Shown piece after piece: positions 7,501 through 15,704 of a stretch of DNA of 38,878 nucleotides (the first letter of the stretch is position 1; each line of letters begins with the position of its first letter). Under the pieces are notes generated by a model. That model made no database searches and was not told the origin of the DNA. It saw nothing but the letters and a program-made list of their open reading frames with translations. Made by a program: the position numbers and the translations under genes. Source of the stretch: an uncultured Pirellulaceae bacterium (lineage in GTDB: Bacteria > Planctomycetota > Planctomycetia > Pirellulales > Pirellulaceae); NCBI GenBank assembly GCA_937944405.1, contig CALDYR010000153.1, positions 1-38,878 of the forward strand. The letters run 5' to 3'.

Positions 7501-7704
7501 GTGCTGAAAGGGCTTTGCATCACCGCGTTAACGATTGCGGTCATCGTGTTTGCCTTGTTCCTAGCGGATCTGGTGTTTGGGATGGCGGGGATGCCCAATA
7601 TGGCGCCCTTCAAGTACACAAATCTGGTAATGGACATTATCTTCATTTTGTGTTCGGCGGTGCTGGCAGTAATGAGCTGGCTTACGTTTCGCGAACAGGT
7701 TTAA
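7501..7704 (+). CDS. Small two-helix membrane protein, unknown function
   Basis: 67 residues from GTG 7501. Two hydrophobic segments, about 5-26 (ITALTIAVIVFALFLADLVF) and about 42-61 (LVMDIIFILCSAVLAVMSWL), are joined by a short loop with MAGMPNMAPFKYTN and end in FREQV. It looks like an integral membrane protein with two helices. I do not recognise the family. It diverges from coaD and precedes the GIY-YIG gene, with no obvious functional link. Confidence 0.65.
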   Translation: MLKGLCITALTIAVIVFALFLADLVFGMAGMPNMAPFKYTNLVMDIIFILCSAVLAVMSWLTFREQV

Positions 7705-7770
7705 CCGTTGCCCGTCACCGACCGTGCTACGGATCTGGGGAACGATCTTCAAAGTCCAAGCTGCCGACTG

Positions 7771-7798
7771 GCCTATCCCGGCATTAGCCTATCCCGGC
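7771..7798. repeat. Two-copy 12 bp direct repeat flanked by an inverted pair
   Basis: GCCTATCCCGGC at 7771-7782 and 7787-7798. The pair is framed by CTGCCG (7761-7766) and CGGCAG (7796-7801), so the region could fold. It lies in the intergenic space after the small membrane protein; there is no T-run, so it is not a clear terminator. Confidence 0.6.
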
Positions 7799-7939
7799 GG
7801 CAGACTTTTCTGCGGCAACTTGACTTGGGTGATCGGTAATTCGGCGATTACCTCTTTTGAGCCGTGGTAGGATTATATCGGTTTAAGAAAGCAAAACTTA
7901 TTTGCTCAGTCGTCCGCTTGGTTGTCGTGAGATTATAAA

Positions 7940-8809
7940 GTGAACTTCTCCCAGCGATTTGTGATCGTGCTGACTGCGATCCTTTGGTTGTCGCCAAATT
8001 CTTTGTGCGCTCAACAAACGCCGACTTCGAAACTGAAAATGCGTACGGTGATTAAAGAGGCCTTCGCCCAAACGCATGACGGCTGGAGCGCGGACGAAGT
8101 GGTGCTAAAAGATGACCTCAATCAAATGTTCATCGGAGCGTGTTTGCAAAAGCTCCCCGATGCTGAACCGGGCGACCTCAATTGGCGACTGCTGAACATG
8201 CGCAAAGCCGGTCTCTTAAACGTGCCCACGACGCGTTCAGATCGCAAATCTGTTGCATCGTGGACCCCGATCGCTGAAATAGCCGCGCGTTCGATGATCG
8301 ACCAACACAAAGTTTCGATCGACAGAATCCTGACCTCCCCCAAACTACGCCAGTGTTTTAATGCTGCGGCTTTGGAGATTGATCCCAACGCTGATCTCTA
8401 CTCGGTGCGTAAATCCGCGTTAGGGTTACGGAAACAACGCCGGCTAAAACCCGAACTCATTGCCCGCATCGCCGATTGGGGACGCGCCGTATCAACGCAC
8501 TCCGTGAAATCGATTCGGGCTGATGGGCGCGTTCTTCCAGAGGCCCCCGGGATTTACATTTTCCGTGACACCACAGGGTATCTCTATATCGGGCAATCCG
8601 AAAACCTGCGTTCTCGACTCAAGGAACATCTCGACGCGTCCAGCAATTTTTCACTATCGGCATACTTGGCCGACCGGCAGCACGACGACATCACGATCGA
8701 AATTCATGCCTTTGCTGTCGATTCGCGCGCGAAAGAAACAATGATCCGAAGAGCTTACGAATCGGAGTTGATTGCCAGCCGAAAACCCAGATTCAACATC
8801 CAGCCCTAA
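7940..8809 (+). CDS. Apparently exported GIY-YIG nuclease-domain protein
   Basis: 289 residues from GTG 7940. Residues 1-24 look like a cleavable signal peptide: a hydrophobic core (FVIVLTAILWLSP) ending in SLCAQQ. Residues 25-190 match no family I recognise (mostly helical, charged). The C-terminal ~90 residues form a GIY-YIG domain: PGIYIF, then GYLYIGQSENLRSRLKEHL, with the two tyrosine motifs and the Arg of the catalytic helix. A Glu-containing helix (YESELIASRKPRFN) closes the domain as in the family. GIY-YIG domains normally cut DNA in the cytoplasm, so the leader is unusual. The target is unknown. A periplasmic DNA-processing role is inference. Confidence 0.75.
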   Translation: MNFSQRFVIVLTAILWLSPNSLCAQQTPTSKLKMRTVIKEAFAQTHDGWSADEVVLKDDLNQMFIGACLQKLPDAEPGDLNWRLLNMRKAGLLNVPTTRSDRKSVASWTPIAEIAARSMIDQHKVSIDRILTSPKLRQCFNAAALEIDPNADLYSVRKSALGLRKQRRLKPELIARIADWGRAVSTHSVKSIRADGRVLPEAPGIYIFRDTTGYLYIGQSENLRSRLKEHLDASSNFSLSAYLADRQHDDITIEIHAFAVDSRAKETMIRRAYESELIASRKPRFNIQP

Positions 8810-8899
8810 TGCGCGATCTGTCGCCCGCCGTCCTTCTAATTCTGCGGTTTTCGATCGGTGATTATCTTGGAATCGGCCCAACAGCGCTTATTACGGTCA

Positions 8900-8918
8900 C
8901 TTTCTGAGCGTCAGAAAG
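8900..8918. other. Perfect 8 bp inverted repeat in the intergenic region before the sensor kinase
   Basis: CTTTCTGA (8900-8907) - GCG - TCAGAAAG (8911-8918). It lies 91 bases after the GIY-YIG gene and about 180 bases before the kinase start. No T-run follows on either strand, so it is more likely a protein-binding site or an RNA stem than a Rho-independent terminator. Confidence 0.5.
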
Positions 8919-9100
8919 CCGCGCATCGGTGGCTAGCAGACGCCGCGTCCTAGAAACCGCATCGGCGCTACAACGCACCCGCAACCCCGCAACTTTCGTG
9001 GAAACTGGCGTTGATACTTTTGTCGTGACCTTGTAATTGTTTCATATCGCTGGCGCAGTCAGCGGCAGCTGGACCGATTTTTCCGGATTTTTAACCCGAC

Positions 9101-10741
9101 GTGTTAGCCCTCAAACGAATTCGATCGCAGATGCACTTCGGTGTGGCCGCTTTAGTGTTGGTCATGGCGCTGCTGTCGTTCGCAGCCTTCCAAGGAATCT
9201 GGAAATTCCAAAAGCTGACCAAGAATATCCGTGATCGTTCCGTCGAACTCCCTTTGGTGGCCGAACTGAATCAAAAAGTCAGCGCACTGCGGTCCGTTCT
9301 TTGGGACAACCAAGACCTCATCGCCAACGGCCATAATTTCAGCTTCCCCAGCATCAACGACGACTCGATTCCAAGTTCTTTCAGTGGCAAACGCGACGCT
9401 GTCGAACACGCGCTAGAGCGTTACCATCAAGAACTGATCAACAGTGAAATCAATGATATTCGCATCGCCGAAAACTCGCGCGAACTGAAGTTTGTCATCG
9501 AGTTTCGACGGTCTTTGAGAAAAATCAAACGGGACTACGAAAACGGCGAAAAAATCTTCACCGGCAGCCGCTACGGATTGGTCACGACGCTTAAAGAAGA
9601 CCTCGAAAAATTGCAATACGACGCTGCCCAACTGCCTGTCTTCATGCAGCAGCGGATGCAAGCGTTCGCCGAAAACGCAAGATCCGAATACCACCGTGCC
9701 TACGTCAGCTGTTTAGTGGTCACCTTGGCGGCGTTGGGCGTGATCGTGTTTTTGGCTGCGATGTTCCGAAAACGAATCTTCCTGCCATTAGAGACATTGC
9801 TTTACGGTTCCCGCGAAGTCGCCAACGGAAACTACGACCACAGGATACAGCTCGACAGCGACGACGAGGTCTCAGAACTCGCCGACGCGCTTGATGAAAT
9901 GACTCAAAACTTCCAACGCATTCAAAAAGATCTCAACCTCAAAGTCCAACAGCGCACCCAAGAAGTCATCCGCAGCGAAAAAATGGCCAGCGTCGGATTT
10001 TTGGCCGCCGGAATCGCTCATGAGATCAACAACCCACTGGCCTCGATCGCTTGGTCCGCTGAATCATTGGAGTCACGTGTTCAAGACATTCTCCAAGATC
10101 TGTCAACCGACAATGCGTCGCCGTCTTCTCTCCAACAGCGGGACGAAGAAATTTTGCAGATGAAAAAGTATCTTTCGCTGATTCAAGAGGAAGCGTTCCG
10201 CTGCAAAGAAATCACCGCAGGGTTACTGGATTTCTCTCGAATGGGCGACGCCAAAAAAGTCCCCGTCAACATTGGCGAAGTCGTGCAAACGGTCATCGAA
10301 ATGATCAAACCAATGAGCAAGTACCGCGACCGCAACTTGCACTACATCCCCAGTTACTCAATTCAAGCATCTGCCAACGCTCAAGAGCTTAAACAGGTCA
10401 CGTTAAACCTGATCACCAACGCCTTGGACAGCGTCGAAGTGGGCGGAACGGTTGAAATTCGCTTAAACTCCGAAAACGGAAATGCGGTGTTGTCAGTTAC
10501 CGATGACGGTTGCGGCATGACACCTGAAATCAAGCAACATCTTTTCGAACCCTTCTTCACGCGTCGCCGTAACGGGCAAGGCACTGGACTGGGACTTTCG
10601 ATTACTTATCAAATCGTGCAAGAGCACGGTGGCGAAATCGAACCTTACAGTGAAGGCCCCGGCAAAGGTTCCACCTTCATCGTTCGCATTCCTCTGCATC
10701 AACGGATTGAGCAAACTCATGGAAAAAAATCAGCAGCCTAA
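9101..10741 (+). CDS. Membrane-bound sensor histidine kinase (NtrB/AtoS-like architecture)
   Basis: 546 residues from GTG 9101. Transmembrane helix about 12-33, an extracytoplasmic helical sensor segment 34-199, second helix about 200-222, HAMP linker 223-275, then a coiled stretch. The phospho-acceptor is His307 (GIAHEINNPL). The ATPase domain has its N-box near Asn440 (NLITNALDS), G1 DDGCGM at 468-473, F-box FEPFFT and G2 GTGLGLS at 494-500, all intact. It should autophosphorylate and pass the phosphate to the overlapping regulator gene, whose start lies 23 bases inside this gene, implying coupled translation. The sensor segment has no recognisable ligand domain, so the signal is unknown. 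Confidence 0.92.
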   Translation: MLALKRIRSQMHFGVAALVLVMALLSFAAFQGIWKFQKLTKNIRDRSVELPLVAELNQKVSALRSVLWDNQDLIANGHNFSFPSINDDSIPSSFSGKRDAVEHALERYHQELINSEINDIRIAENSRELKFVIEFRRSLRKIKRDYENGEKIFTGSRYGLVTTLKEDLEKLQYDAAQLPVFMQQRMQAFAENARSEYHRAYVSCLVVTLAALGVIVFLAAMFRKRIFLPLETLLYGSREVANGNYDHRIQLDSDDEVSELADALDEMTQNFQRIQKDLNLKVQQRTQEVIRSEKMASVGFLAAGIAHEINNPLASIAWSAESLESRVQDILQDLSTDNASPSSLQQRDEEILQMKKYLSLIQEEAFRCKEITAGLLDFSRMGDAKKVPVNIGEVVQTVIEMIKPMSKYRDRNLHYIPSYSIQASANAQELKQVTLNLITNALDSVEVGGTVEIRLNSENGNAVLSVTDDGCGMTPEIKQHLFEPFFTRRRNGQGTGLGLSITYQIVQEHGGEIEPYSEGPGKGSTFIVRIPLHQRIEQTHGKKSAA

Positions 10742-12101
10742 GCAAAAATCTCTCCGCGTTTTGTTTGCCGACGACGAGATCCACTTACAGGAACTCATCG
10801 CCGCAGAATTACCGCGCATGGGGCATACCGTTACTGTCTGCCCTGACGGTAAAGCCGCAACCGCAGAACTGGAACAAAACGCTTACGATTGCCTCTTGGT
10901 CGACCTCGACATGCCGGGACTCAACGGTATCGACGTGATTAAGAAAGCCAAATCCGTTTCGCCTACCATCGAAGCGATTGTTTTGACCGGAAAAGGGTCG
11001 ACCGAAAGCGCGATCGCGGCTCTAAAACTGGGAGCCTTCGACTACTTGGTGAAACCCTGCCGCTTGATCGAACTTAAAACATTGTTGCAGAAAGTGGCAG
11101 CGCGACTGGAATTGACCAATCGCATTCACGCGCTGCAGCGACAATTGCAAACGGCACAGGGCAAACCCGAGATGATCGGTAACGACCGCAGCATGCAGCG
11201 CGTCAAAGCCCTGCTTGAAAAAGTCGCGCCGACAAACTCGACGGTGCTGATCCACGGCGAAACAGGCACCGGTAAAGAATTAGCAGCGCGCATGGTGCAC
11301 CAACGAAGCCTTCGCAGTGAAAAGAATTTCGTCGCGGTGAACTGTGGTGCCCTGCCGGAAAATTTGATCGAAAGCGAATTGTTCGGCCACCGCAAAGGCG
11401 CATTCACCGGCGCCGACGAACACCGCAAAGGACTGTTCGAAGTCGCCGACAGCGGCACACTGTTTCTTGACGAGGTCGCCGAATTACCCAAAGCCACTCA
11501 GGCCTCGCTGCTGCGAGTACTCGAAAGCGGGGAAGTGCGGCGCGTCGGCGATAGCCAACCCTTTAAAGTCGACGTGAGAATCGTTTGTGCAACCCACAGA
11601 AATCTGGAACAGATGGTCGCCGATGGAGAATTCCGACAAGACCTAATGTACCGCATCAATACTTTCATCGTTGACCTACCGGTACTCCGGGACCGTGTTT
11701 CCGACATCCCCGAATTAGCCTTTCATTTGCTCAAACGCAATCGCCCAGAAATTAAAAACGTCGCCCACGCTTTCGATAATTCGGCGATCCAATTGCTTCA
11801 GTCCCATCATTGGCCGGGAAATATCCGTGAACTTGCCAACGTGATCGAACATGCGTCCATTCTCAGCGACCGAATGCCTATCACCGCCGCCGATCTCCCC
11901 ACCCACCTCGGGCAGCGATCGACATTGCTGTTGCCGGCTCGAAACGCGGGAAGGTCATTGCGCGAAATTGAGATGGAGACTATCTACGCGACACTCGATG
12001 CACTCAACGGCAATAAAACCGCTGCCGCCGAACAATTGGGCATCAGTCTAAAAACGCTGTACAACAAACTCAACAGCGACACGCAGCGCCGTGCTGCTTA
12101 G
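10719..12101 (+). CDS. Sigma54-dependent response regulator (NtrC family)
   Basis: 460 residues from ATG 10719. Receiver domain 11-130 with acidic pair Asp18/Asp19, phospho-acceptor Asp62 (VDLDMP), Thr90 and Lys112. AAA+ domain about 150-385 with Walker A GETGTGKE (180-187), the sigma54-contacting loop GAFTGA (227-232) intact, and Walker B TLFLDE (247-252). Fis-type helix-turn-helix about 430-451 (KTAAAEQLGISLKTLYNKL). It should activate sigma54 promoters when phosphorylated by the kinase encoded just upstream. The gene overlaps that kinase gene by 23 bases. The target genes are not evident. Confidence 0.93.
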   Translation: MEKNQQPKQKSLRVLFADDEIHLQELIAAELPRMGHTVTVCPDGKAATAELEQNAYDCLLVDLDMPGLNGIDVIKKAKSVSPTIEAIVLTGKGSTESAIAALKLGAFDYLVKPCRLIELKTLLQKVAARLELTNRIHALQRQLQTAQGKPEMIGNDRSMQRVKALLEKVAPTNSTVLIHGETGTGKELAARMVHQRSLRSEKNFVAVNCGALPENLIESELFGHRKGAFTGADEHRKGLFEVADSGTLFLDEVAELPKATQASLLRVLESGEVRRVGDSQPFKVDVRIVCATHRNLEQMVADGEFRQDLMYRINTFIVDLPVLRDRVSDIPELAFHLLKRNRPEIKNVAHAFDNSAIQLLQSHHWPGNIRELANVIEHASILSDRMPITAADLPTHLGQRSTLLLPARNAGRSLREIEMETIYATLDALNGNKTAAAEQLGISLKTLYNKLNSDTQRRAA

Positions 12102-12218
12102 CGGCAGCGAATGAGTAACCGCAGCGAATGTGAATCGCAGCGCACCAATCGCAGCCAAGTTATACCAACGGATTCAGCGCCATCCCAACCGCGCGCATGC
12201 GCCCCACTGCGGCCACTA

Positions 12219-12743
12219 TCAACCAAACATTTGAAAGTCTCCGGTGGGTTCAAACGCATTAACGTAATGCTTGATATCCGCTCCGCCTTCCAACGGACGC
12301 CCCAGAATCGCGATCACGTCAAACCGAGCGGCATGTTCGGTCAACCGGTGCCATTTCAAAAAACCGATCCCCGTCCGGGTCAAATGCCGCTGCTTGGTGT
12401 GATCAACCGCTTCGGTAGGATCGCCAGCGCTATCGGTGCTGCGTGTTTTCACTTCGACAAAAACGATCGTGTCCCGATCAACGGCGATCAAATCGATTTC
12501 GCCAAATTTGTCTTCATAACCACGAAACAAAATGACATAGCCAAGCCCCAACAGAAATCGCTCCGCCGCCACTTCCCCTTGTGCGCCAATCGCAACACCA
12601 GAGAAATCGAAGCGCCGAAACCCCATCAGCGGCGATCTCAACACCGACCTCCAAAACATTCCCCGTGCGCGCTGCTTCAATGCCGCGACGGACCGTTTCC
12701 AAGAACCCCTGGCCGCCGGTTTGATGGAATTTAGCAAATTCAT
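12219..12743 (-). CDS. yraN: YraN / UPF0102 family nuclease-fold protein
   Basis: 174 residues, longer than the usual ~120 because of an N-terminal extension of about 45 basic residues. The core starts at GAQGEVAAERFLLGLGY and holds the family signature GEIDLIAVDRDTIVFVEVKTR. In this signature the Asp of EIDL and the ExK of VEVKT resemble the active site of the restriction-endonuclease-like fold. Family members are often predicted Holliday-junction or DNA-processing enzymes, but the function is not firmly established. The gene converges with the regulator gene across a 117 bp gap. An alternative shorter start at the Met of PLMGFRRF would remove the extension. Confidence 0.85.
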   Translation of the reverse strand: MNLLNSIKPAARGSWKRSVAALKQRARGMFWRSVLRSPLMGFRRFDFSGVAIGAQGEVAAERFLLGLGYVILFRGYEDKFGEIDLIAVDRDTIVFVEVKTRSTDSAGDPTEAVDHTKQRHLTRTGIGFLKWHRLTEHAARFDVIAILGRPLEGGADIKHYVNAFEPTGDFQMFG

Positions 12744-12921
12744 CTACCCATCATACCTCTTCTCCAGCGCCTCGCAACAATTGATGAAGGCAGGGAAAAC
12801 CAGCAAGCAGCCGATACGTCCCCGCGCGATTTGTAAAATTCTTCAGCGCCGATATTCCAAAAAATTCTGGCCAACCTCACGATGACCACTTGGCAAAAAG
12901 GTCAGCTCTGATTTTTCGCGA

Positions 12922-13596
12922 TCACCAATTCCCCGTCGCCTCAGCAGCCAAAATCCCGTAAACGACAGCGTCTTCGAAGCGGCCCCCTTTTTTAACATGG
13001 TCCCGGAAAACGCCTTCCTGACGCATCCCAATTTTTTCTAGCACGCGGCCAGAAGCCGGGTTGCGGACCATGTGGGAGGCAAAAATCTTGTTCAAGCACA
13101 ACATCTCGAAACCAAATCTCACCATCGCCGTTGCCGCTTCTGTGGCTACCCCTCTGCCCCAAAATGTTTCAGCCACCCAGTAACCGAGTTCCGCTTTTTC
13201 ATCTTCTTCGTTGATCTCCAAACCGACCGCGCCAACCAACGGCGCTGCACCGACCGACTTACTATTCAAAGCGCTAGGGGATGGGGCTTGGACGGTTGGG
13301 GCTTGGACGGCTGATGCTTCGGAAGCGGTTGTTTCACCGGCTGTCCAGCAGACCGCGAAAACTGCCGCTGACTGCGAAAACCAATTTCGCGCTTGCGGCT
13401 GAATCCACTCTTTTGCCATCGCAACAGTGTATGGCAACGTGATCGACCGCGTCATCGACGCCACCGATTCGTTGTCCACGATTCCGCGAACGGCTGGCGC
13501 ATCGGCCATTCGGAAGGGGCGCAGCAGCAATCGATCGGTTCGCAGGATCGGCTGCGGCGGGACGCTTCTTTCAAATTCTGTACCTAAAATCACCAC
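12922..13596 (-). CDS. GNAT-family N-acetyltransferase (RimJ/RimL-like) with a low-complexity insertion
   Basis: 224 residues. ILRTDRLLLRPFRMADAPAV opens the RimJ/RimL-type fold. After a central interruption come GYWVAETFWGRGVATEAA (the acetyl-CoA pyrophosphate loop, Q/R-x-x-G-x-G/A type) and NPASGRVLEKIGMRQEG. It should acetylate a protein N-terminus or a small amine using acetyl-CoA. Residues about 87-117 are a Ser/Ala/Pro/Gln-rich insertion containing VQAP twice, encoded by the 15 bp tandem repeat at 13283-13312. The insertion sits between two beta strands, where a loop would tolerate it. The gene diverges from the gene at 13799 around a perfect 14 bp palindrome. Confidence 0.85.
   Translation of the reverse strand: MVILGTEFERSVPPQPILRTDRLLLRPFRMADAPAVRGIVDNESVASMTRSITLPYTVAMAKEWIQPQARNWFSQSAAVFAVCWTAGETTASEASAVQAPTVQAPSPSALNSKSVGAAPLVGAVGLEINEEDEKAELGYWVAETFWGRGVATEAATAMVRFGFEMLCLNKIFASHMVRNPASGRVLEKIGMRQEGVFRDHVKKGGRFEDAVVYGILAAEATGNW
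13283..13312. repeat. 15 bp tandem repeat inside the acetyltransferase gene
   Basis: GGGGCTTGGACGGTT (13283-13297) followed directly by GGGGCTTGGACGGCT (13298-13312), one mismatch. The unit length is a multiple of three, so changes in copy number keep the frame and add or remove five residues (VQAPT / VQAPS) in the insertion loop. Confidence 0.85.
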
Positions 13597-13612
13597 TTAC
13601 GACCTTCGATCG

Positions 13613-13626
13613 ACCCGAATTCGGGT
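13613..13626. promoter_or_regulatory. Perfect 14 bp palindrome between divergent genes (candidate operator)
   Basis: ACCCGAATTCGGGT is self-complementary over all 14 bases. It lies 17 bases upstream of the acetyltransferase start and about 170 bases upstream of the gene at 13799. A dimeric regulator could bind here and control one or both genes. No regulator gene adjoins it. Confidence 0.45.
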
Positions 13627-13798
13627 AATAACGATTTTACGGCCTAAAAGCGCTTTGAAATGTCCAGTCTTTCTGATGAAGACCAACACACAACCGGTCG
13701 TAACCTAGAGTTGATCGTCAGACCTCTCCAAACGGCACCCCAACTCGGTGCCGCGGTCAAAACCAAGGTAACCCCAAAAGAGACCTAAGGCCCTACCT

Positions 13799-14608
13799 AT
13801 GAGTGACTCACTTAATCGCTTCTTCCAAGACGCTTTCAATGCCGACCAACAAGCCGAACAAGAAGCCAATAGCTTCCACTCTCTATCGGAACTCGAGATG
13901 GCCAACCACATGGAAGTTGACCAATACGATACTTTCCTGTTAACCGGTGCCGTCCGTCCCGCCGCCGATCTCAAAATCAAGCCCACCCAGGGCTACCGCC
14001 ACGACACCTATGTCGATGAGGAAACCGACACGCAAGTGCCAGTTATTATGGCCGCTGCCTCTCAAGACAAGCTTTTTCCATTGTTTATTCAACTGATCCA
14101 GCGTCTGGGCCCAGTGGTCGATGTTGTTTTAGAATCCAGCCACGCCAATACTGATCTGGGGCATGTTGATCTTTACCGCGAACACATCGACATGCCGGTC
14201 CTCACCAGCATCCTTTATCAATACGAGGACCTGTTACTGAACGACGGTTGCACAGGCATCGCGGTGCTCAACCCGCGCACGCCTCAAGAGATTCAATTCG
14301 AAGAACACAAACTATTGATCGTCTACGGCAGTCCCCTGGAACCCTACGAATTCCTGTTGGAATCGGCCGGACTTGGAGAACGTGCAAACATGAGGTTCAT
14401 CACCGAAGCCGAACACGTTCACTCGTCGTCGGAACAATTTGCCCGCCGATTTAACGAACTCCGCACCGATCTTGGGCTTGACGGCACCCATCGTAACGAA
14501 AACTTCAAAGAAGACCAATACGACGGTGAATCCTACGGCGGCGACTTTTACAATGAAGAGAATTACGGCAGCGATTCCGATAGCGATTCCCAAGGCGGTT
14601 TAATGTAG
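13799..14608 (+). CDS. Acidic hypothetical protein, probably lineage-specific
   Basis: 269 residues from ATG 13799; no catalytic family recognised. There is no signal peptide or membrane segment, so it is probably cytosolic. The first ~215 residues look like an ordered alpha/beta domain (for example LFPLFIQLIQRLGPVVDVVLE and CTGIAVLNPRTPQEIQFEEHKLLIVYG). The tail from about 225 is low-complexity Asp/Glu/Tyr/Gly/Ser (YGGDFYNEENYGSDSDSDS). Phrases such as KLLIVYGSPLEPYEFLLES suggest a conserved, non-random protein. The upstream region holds the 14 bp palindrome shared with the acetyltransferase. Its function is unknown. Confidence 0.8.
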   Translation: MSDSLNRFFQDAFNADQQAEQEANSFHSLSELEMANHMEVDQYDTFLLTGAVRPAADLKIKPTQGYRHDTYVDEETDTQVPVIMAAASQDKLFPLFIQLIQRLGPVVDVVLESSHANTDLGHVDLYREHIDMPVLTSILYQYEDLLLNDGCTGIAVLNPRTPQEIQFEEHKLLIVYGSPLEPYEFLLESAGLGERANMRFITEAEHVHSSSEQFARRFNELRTDLGLDGTHRNENFKEDQYDGESYGGDFYNEENYGSDSDSDSQGGLM

Positions 14609-14815
14609 GCGCAGCCCAACGTTTAGTGGCAAGTTCGGAAATCATAGTACGATTGACCAGAATTTTCATCGCCCATGTTTGCCGGAATTCGGGCGCATCG
14701 CCCTCAGCGAATGGAAACGGAGATCACAGGCCGTCCGCGGTACCACGAATTTGGAGCCCACCTTAATTTCTCAATGCAACGGCTTCTTAAAAAGCCCTTC
14801 GTTGAACTAGGCCGT

Positions 14816-15520
14816 TTACCCCACCGCTGACATTCCACCATCGACGCCGATCACTTGACCGGTGATCCAGCGACTGTCATCGCCCAACAAAAAACAGGCG
14901 GCAGCTGATAGATCTTCTACCGTTCCAGTGCGTTTGAGCGGGTACCTCGCCGCCATCGCCTCCACTTTGGATTTTTCGGTGAAAAACTTCTCCATCAACG
15001 AAGTTTCGGTCAACGCTGGCGCGATACAGTTGACTCGAACTTTGGGGGAAAGTTCTGCGGCAAGCGTGCGCGTCAGCCCTTCTAAGGCCCCCTTGCTGGC
15101 CGCAATAGACGCATGAGCGTTCATCCCTTGGGCCACCGCAACGGTGCTGAACATCACGATCGATGCCGATTCCGAGGTCGACTTTTTCAACCCCGCCAGC
15201 GTGGCCTGGATTACTTTAACGGCGCCGATGACGTTGATCTCGAAATCCGTTCGCATTGCCTCCAACGATACCGACCGAATCGATTTGGCATTAAAACTTC
15301 CTGGGCAATAAGCCACCCCATCGATCTGCGGCGGGAACATCTCAGCAGTCACTTCATCAGCGACCACGTCCAAAACCGTGTGATTTACGTTCTCGAAGGT
15401 GGCCAGGTTGCCCGCAGTGCGACTGTAAACATGCACTTGATTTCCTTCAGCCGCTAACCGCTGGACCATCCCTGATCCGATACCACGACTGCCACCCACG
15501 ACCACATAAACCTTGCTCAT
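14816..15520 (-). CDS. SDR-fold protein lacking the catalytic tyrosine
   Basis: 234 residues. The start at ATG 15520 has GGGG with a 5-base spacer, and it gives MSKVYVVVGGSRGIGSG, the expected start of a Rossmann fold. The nucleotide loop reads GGSRGIG, and the C-terminus ends in RWITGQVIGVDGGMSAVG as in FabG-like SDRs. The active site is changed: Ser is present (MFSTVAVAQG) and Lys is present (ASIAASKGAL), but the position four before Lys, normally Tyr, is Ile (codon ATT). Either it works without that residue or it has a binding role. It diverges from the regulator gene at 15705. Confidence 0.85.
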   Translation of the reverse strand: MSKVYVVVGGSRGIGSGMVQRLAAEGNQVHVYSRTAGNLATFENVNHTVLDVVADEVTAEMFPPQIDGVAYCPGSFNAKSIRSVSLEAMRTDFEINVIGAVKVIQATLAGLKKSTSESASIVMFSTVAVAQGMNAHASIAASKGALEGLTRTLAAELSPKVRVNCIAPALTETSLMEKFFTEKSKVEAMAARYPLKRTGTVEDLSAAACFLLGDDSRWITGQVIGVDGGMSAVG

Positions 15521-15704
15521 CGTTACCCCAGAAACAATTTGATTCACTGATACCCAAGTCCGTCTTAACCGGATCCCGAGCCGATTTATAACGCGTCCTG
15601 AGCGCTGAGGTCAAACCTACGCCCCTCGTTGGCGGAATCTGAAAACGCGCCGTCCCCCCTTTTTGCCGGTGTTGTCGCCGAGTGTGAATTGTTATCATGG
15701 GGAC

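Noticed and set aside
12111-12734. 207-codon plus-strand frame opposite yraN
   Set aside because: It mirrors the yraN gene; its composition is Arg/Pro/Ser-rich as typical for antisense frames, while yraN shows a clear family signature.
12883-12904. TGACC/GGTCA stem behind the acetyltransferase gene as a terminator
   Set aside because: Only 5 bp with a 12-base loop and no T-run beyond the stem; too weak to list.
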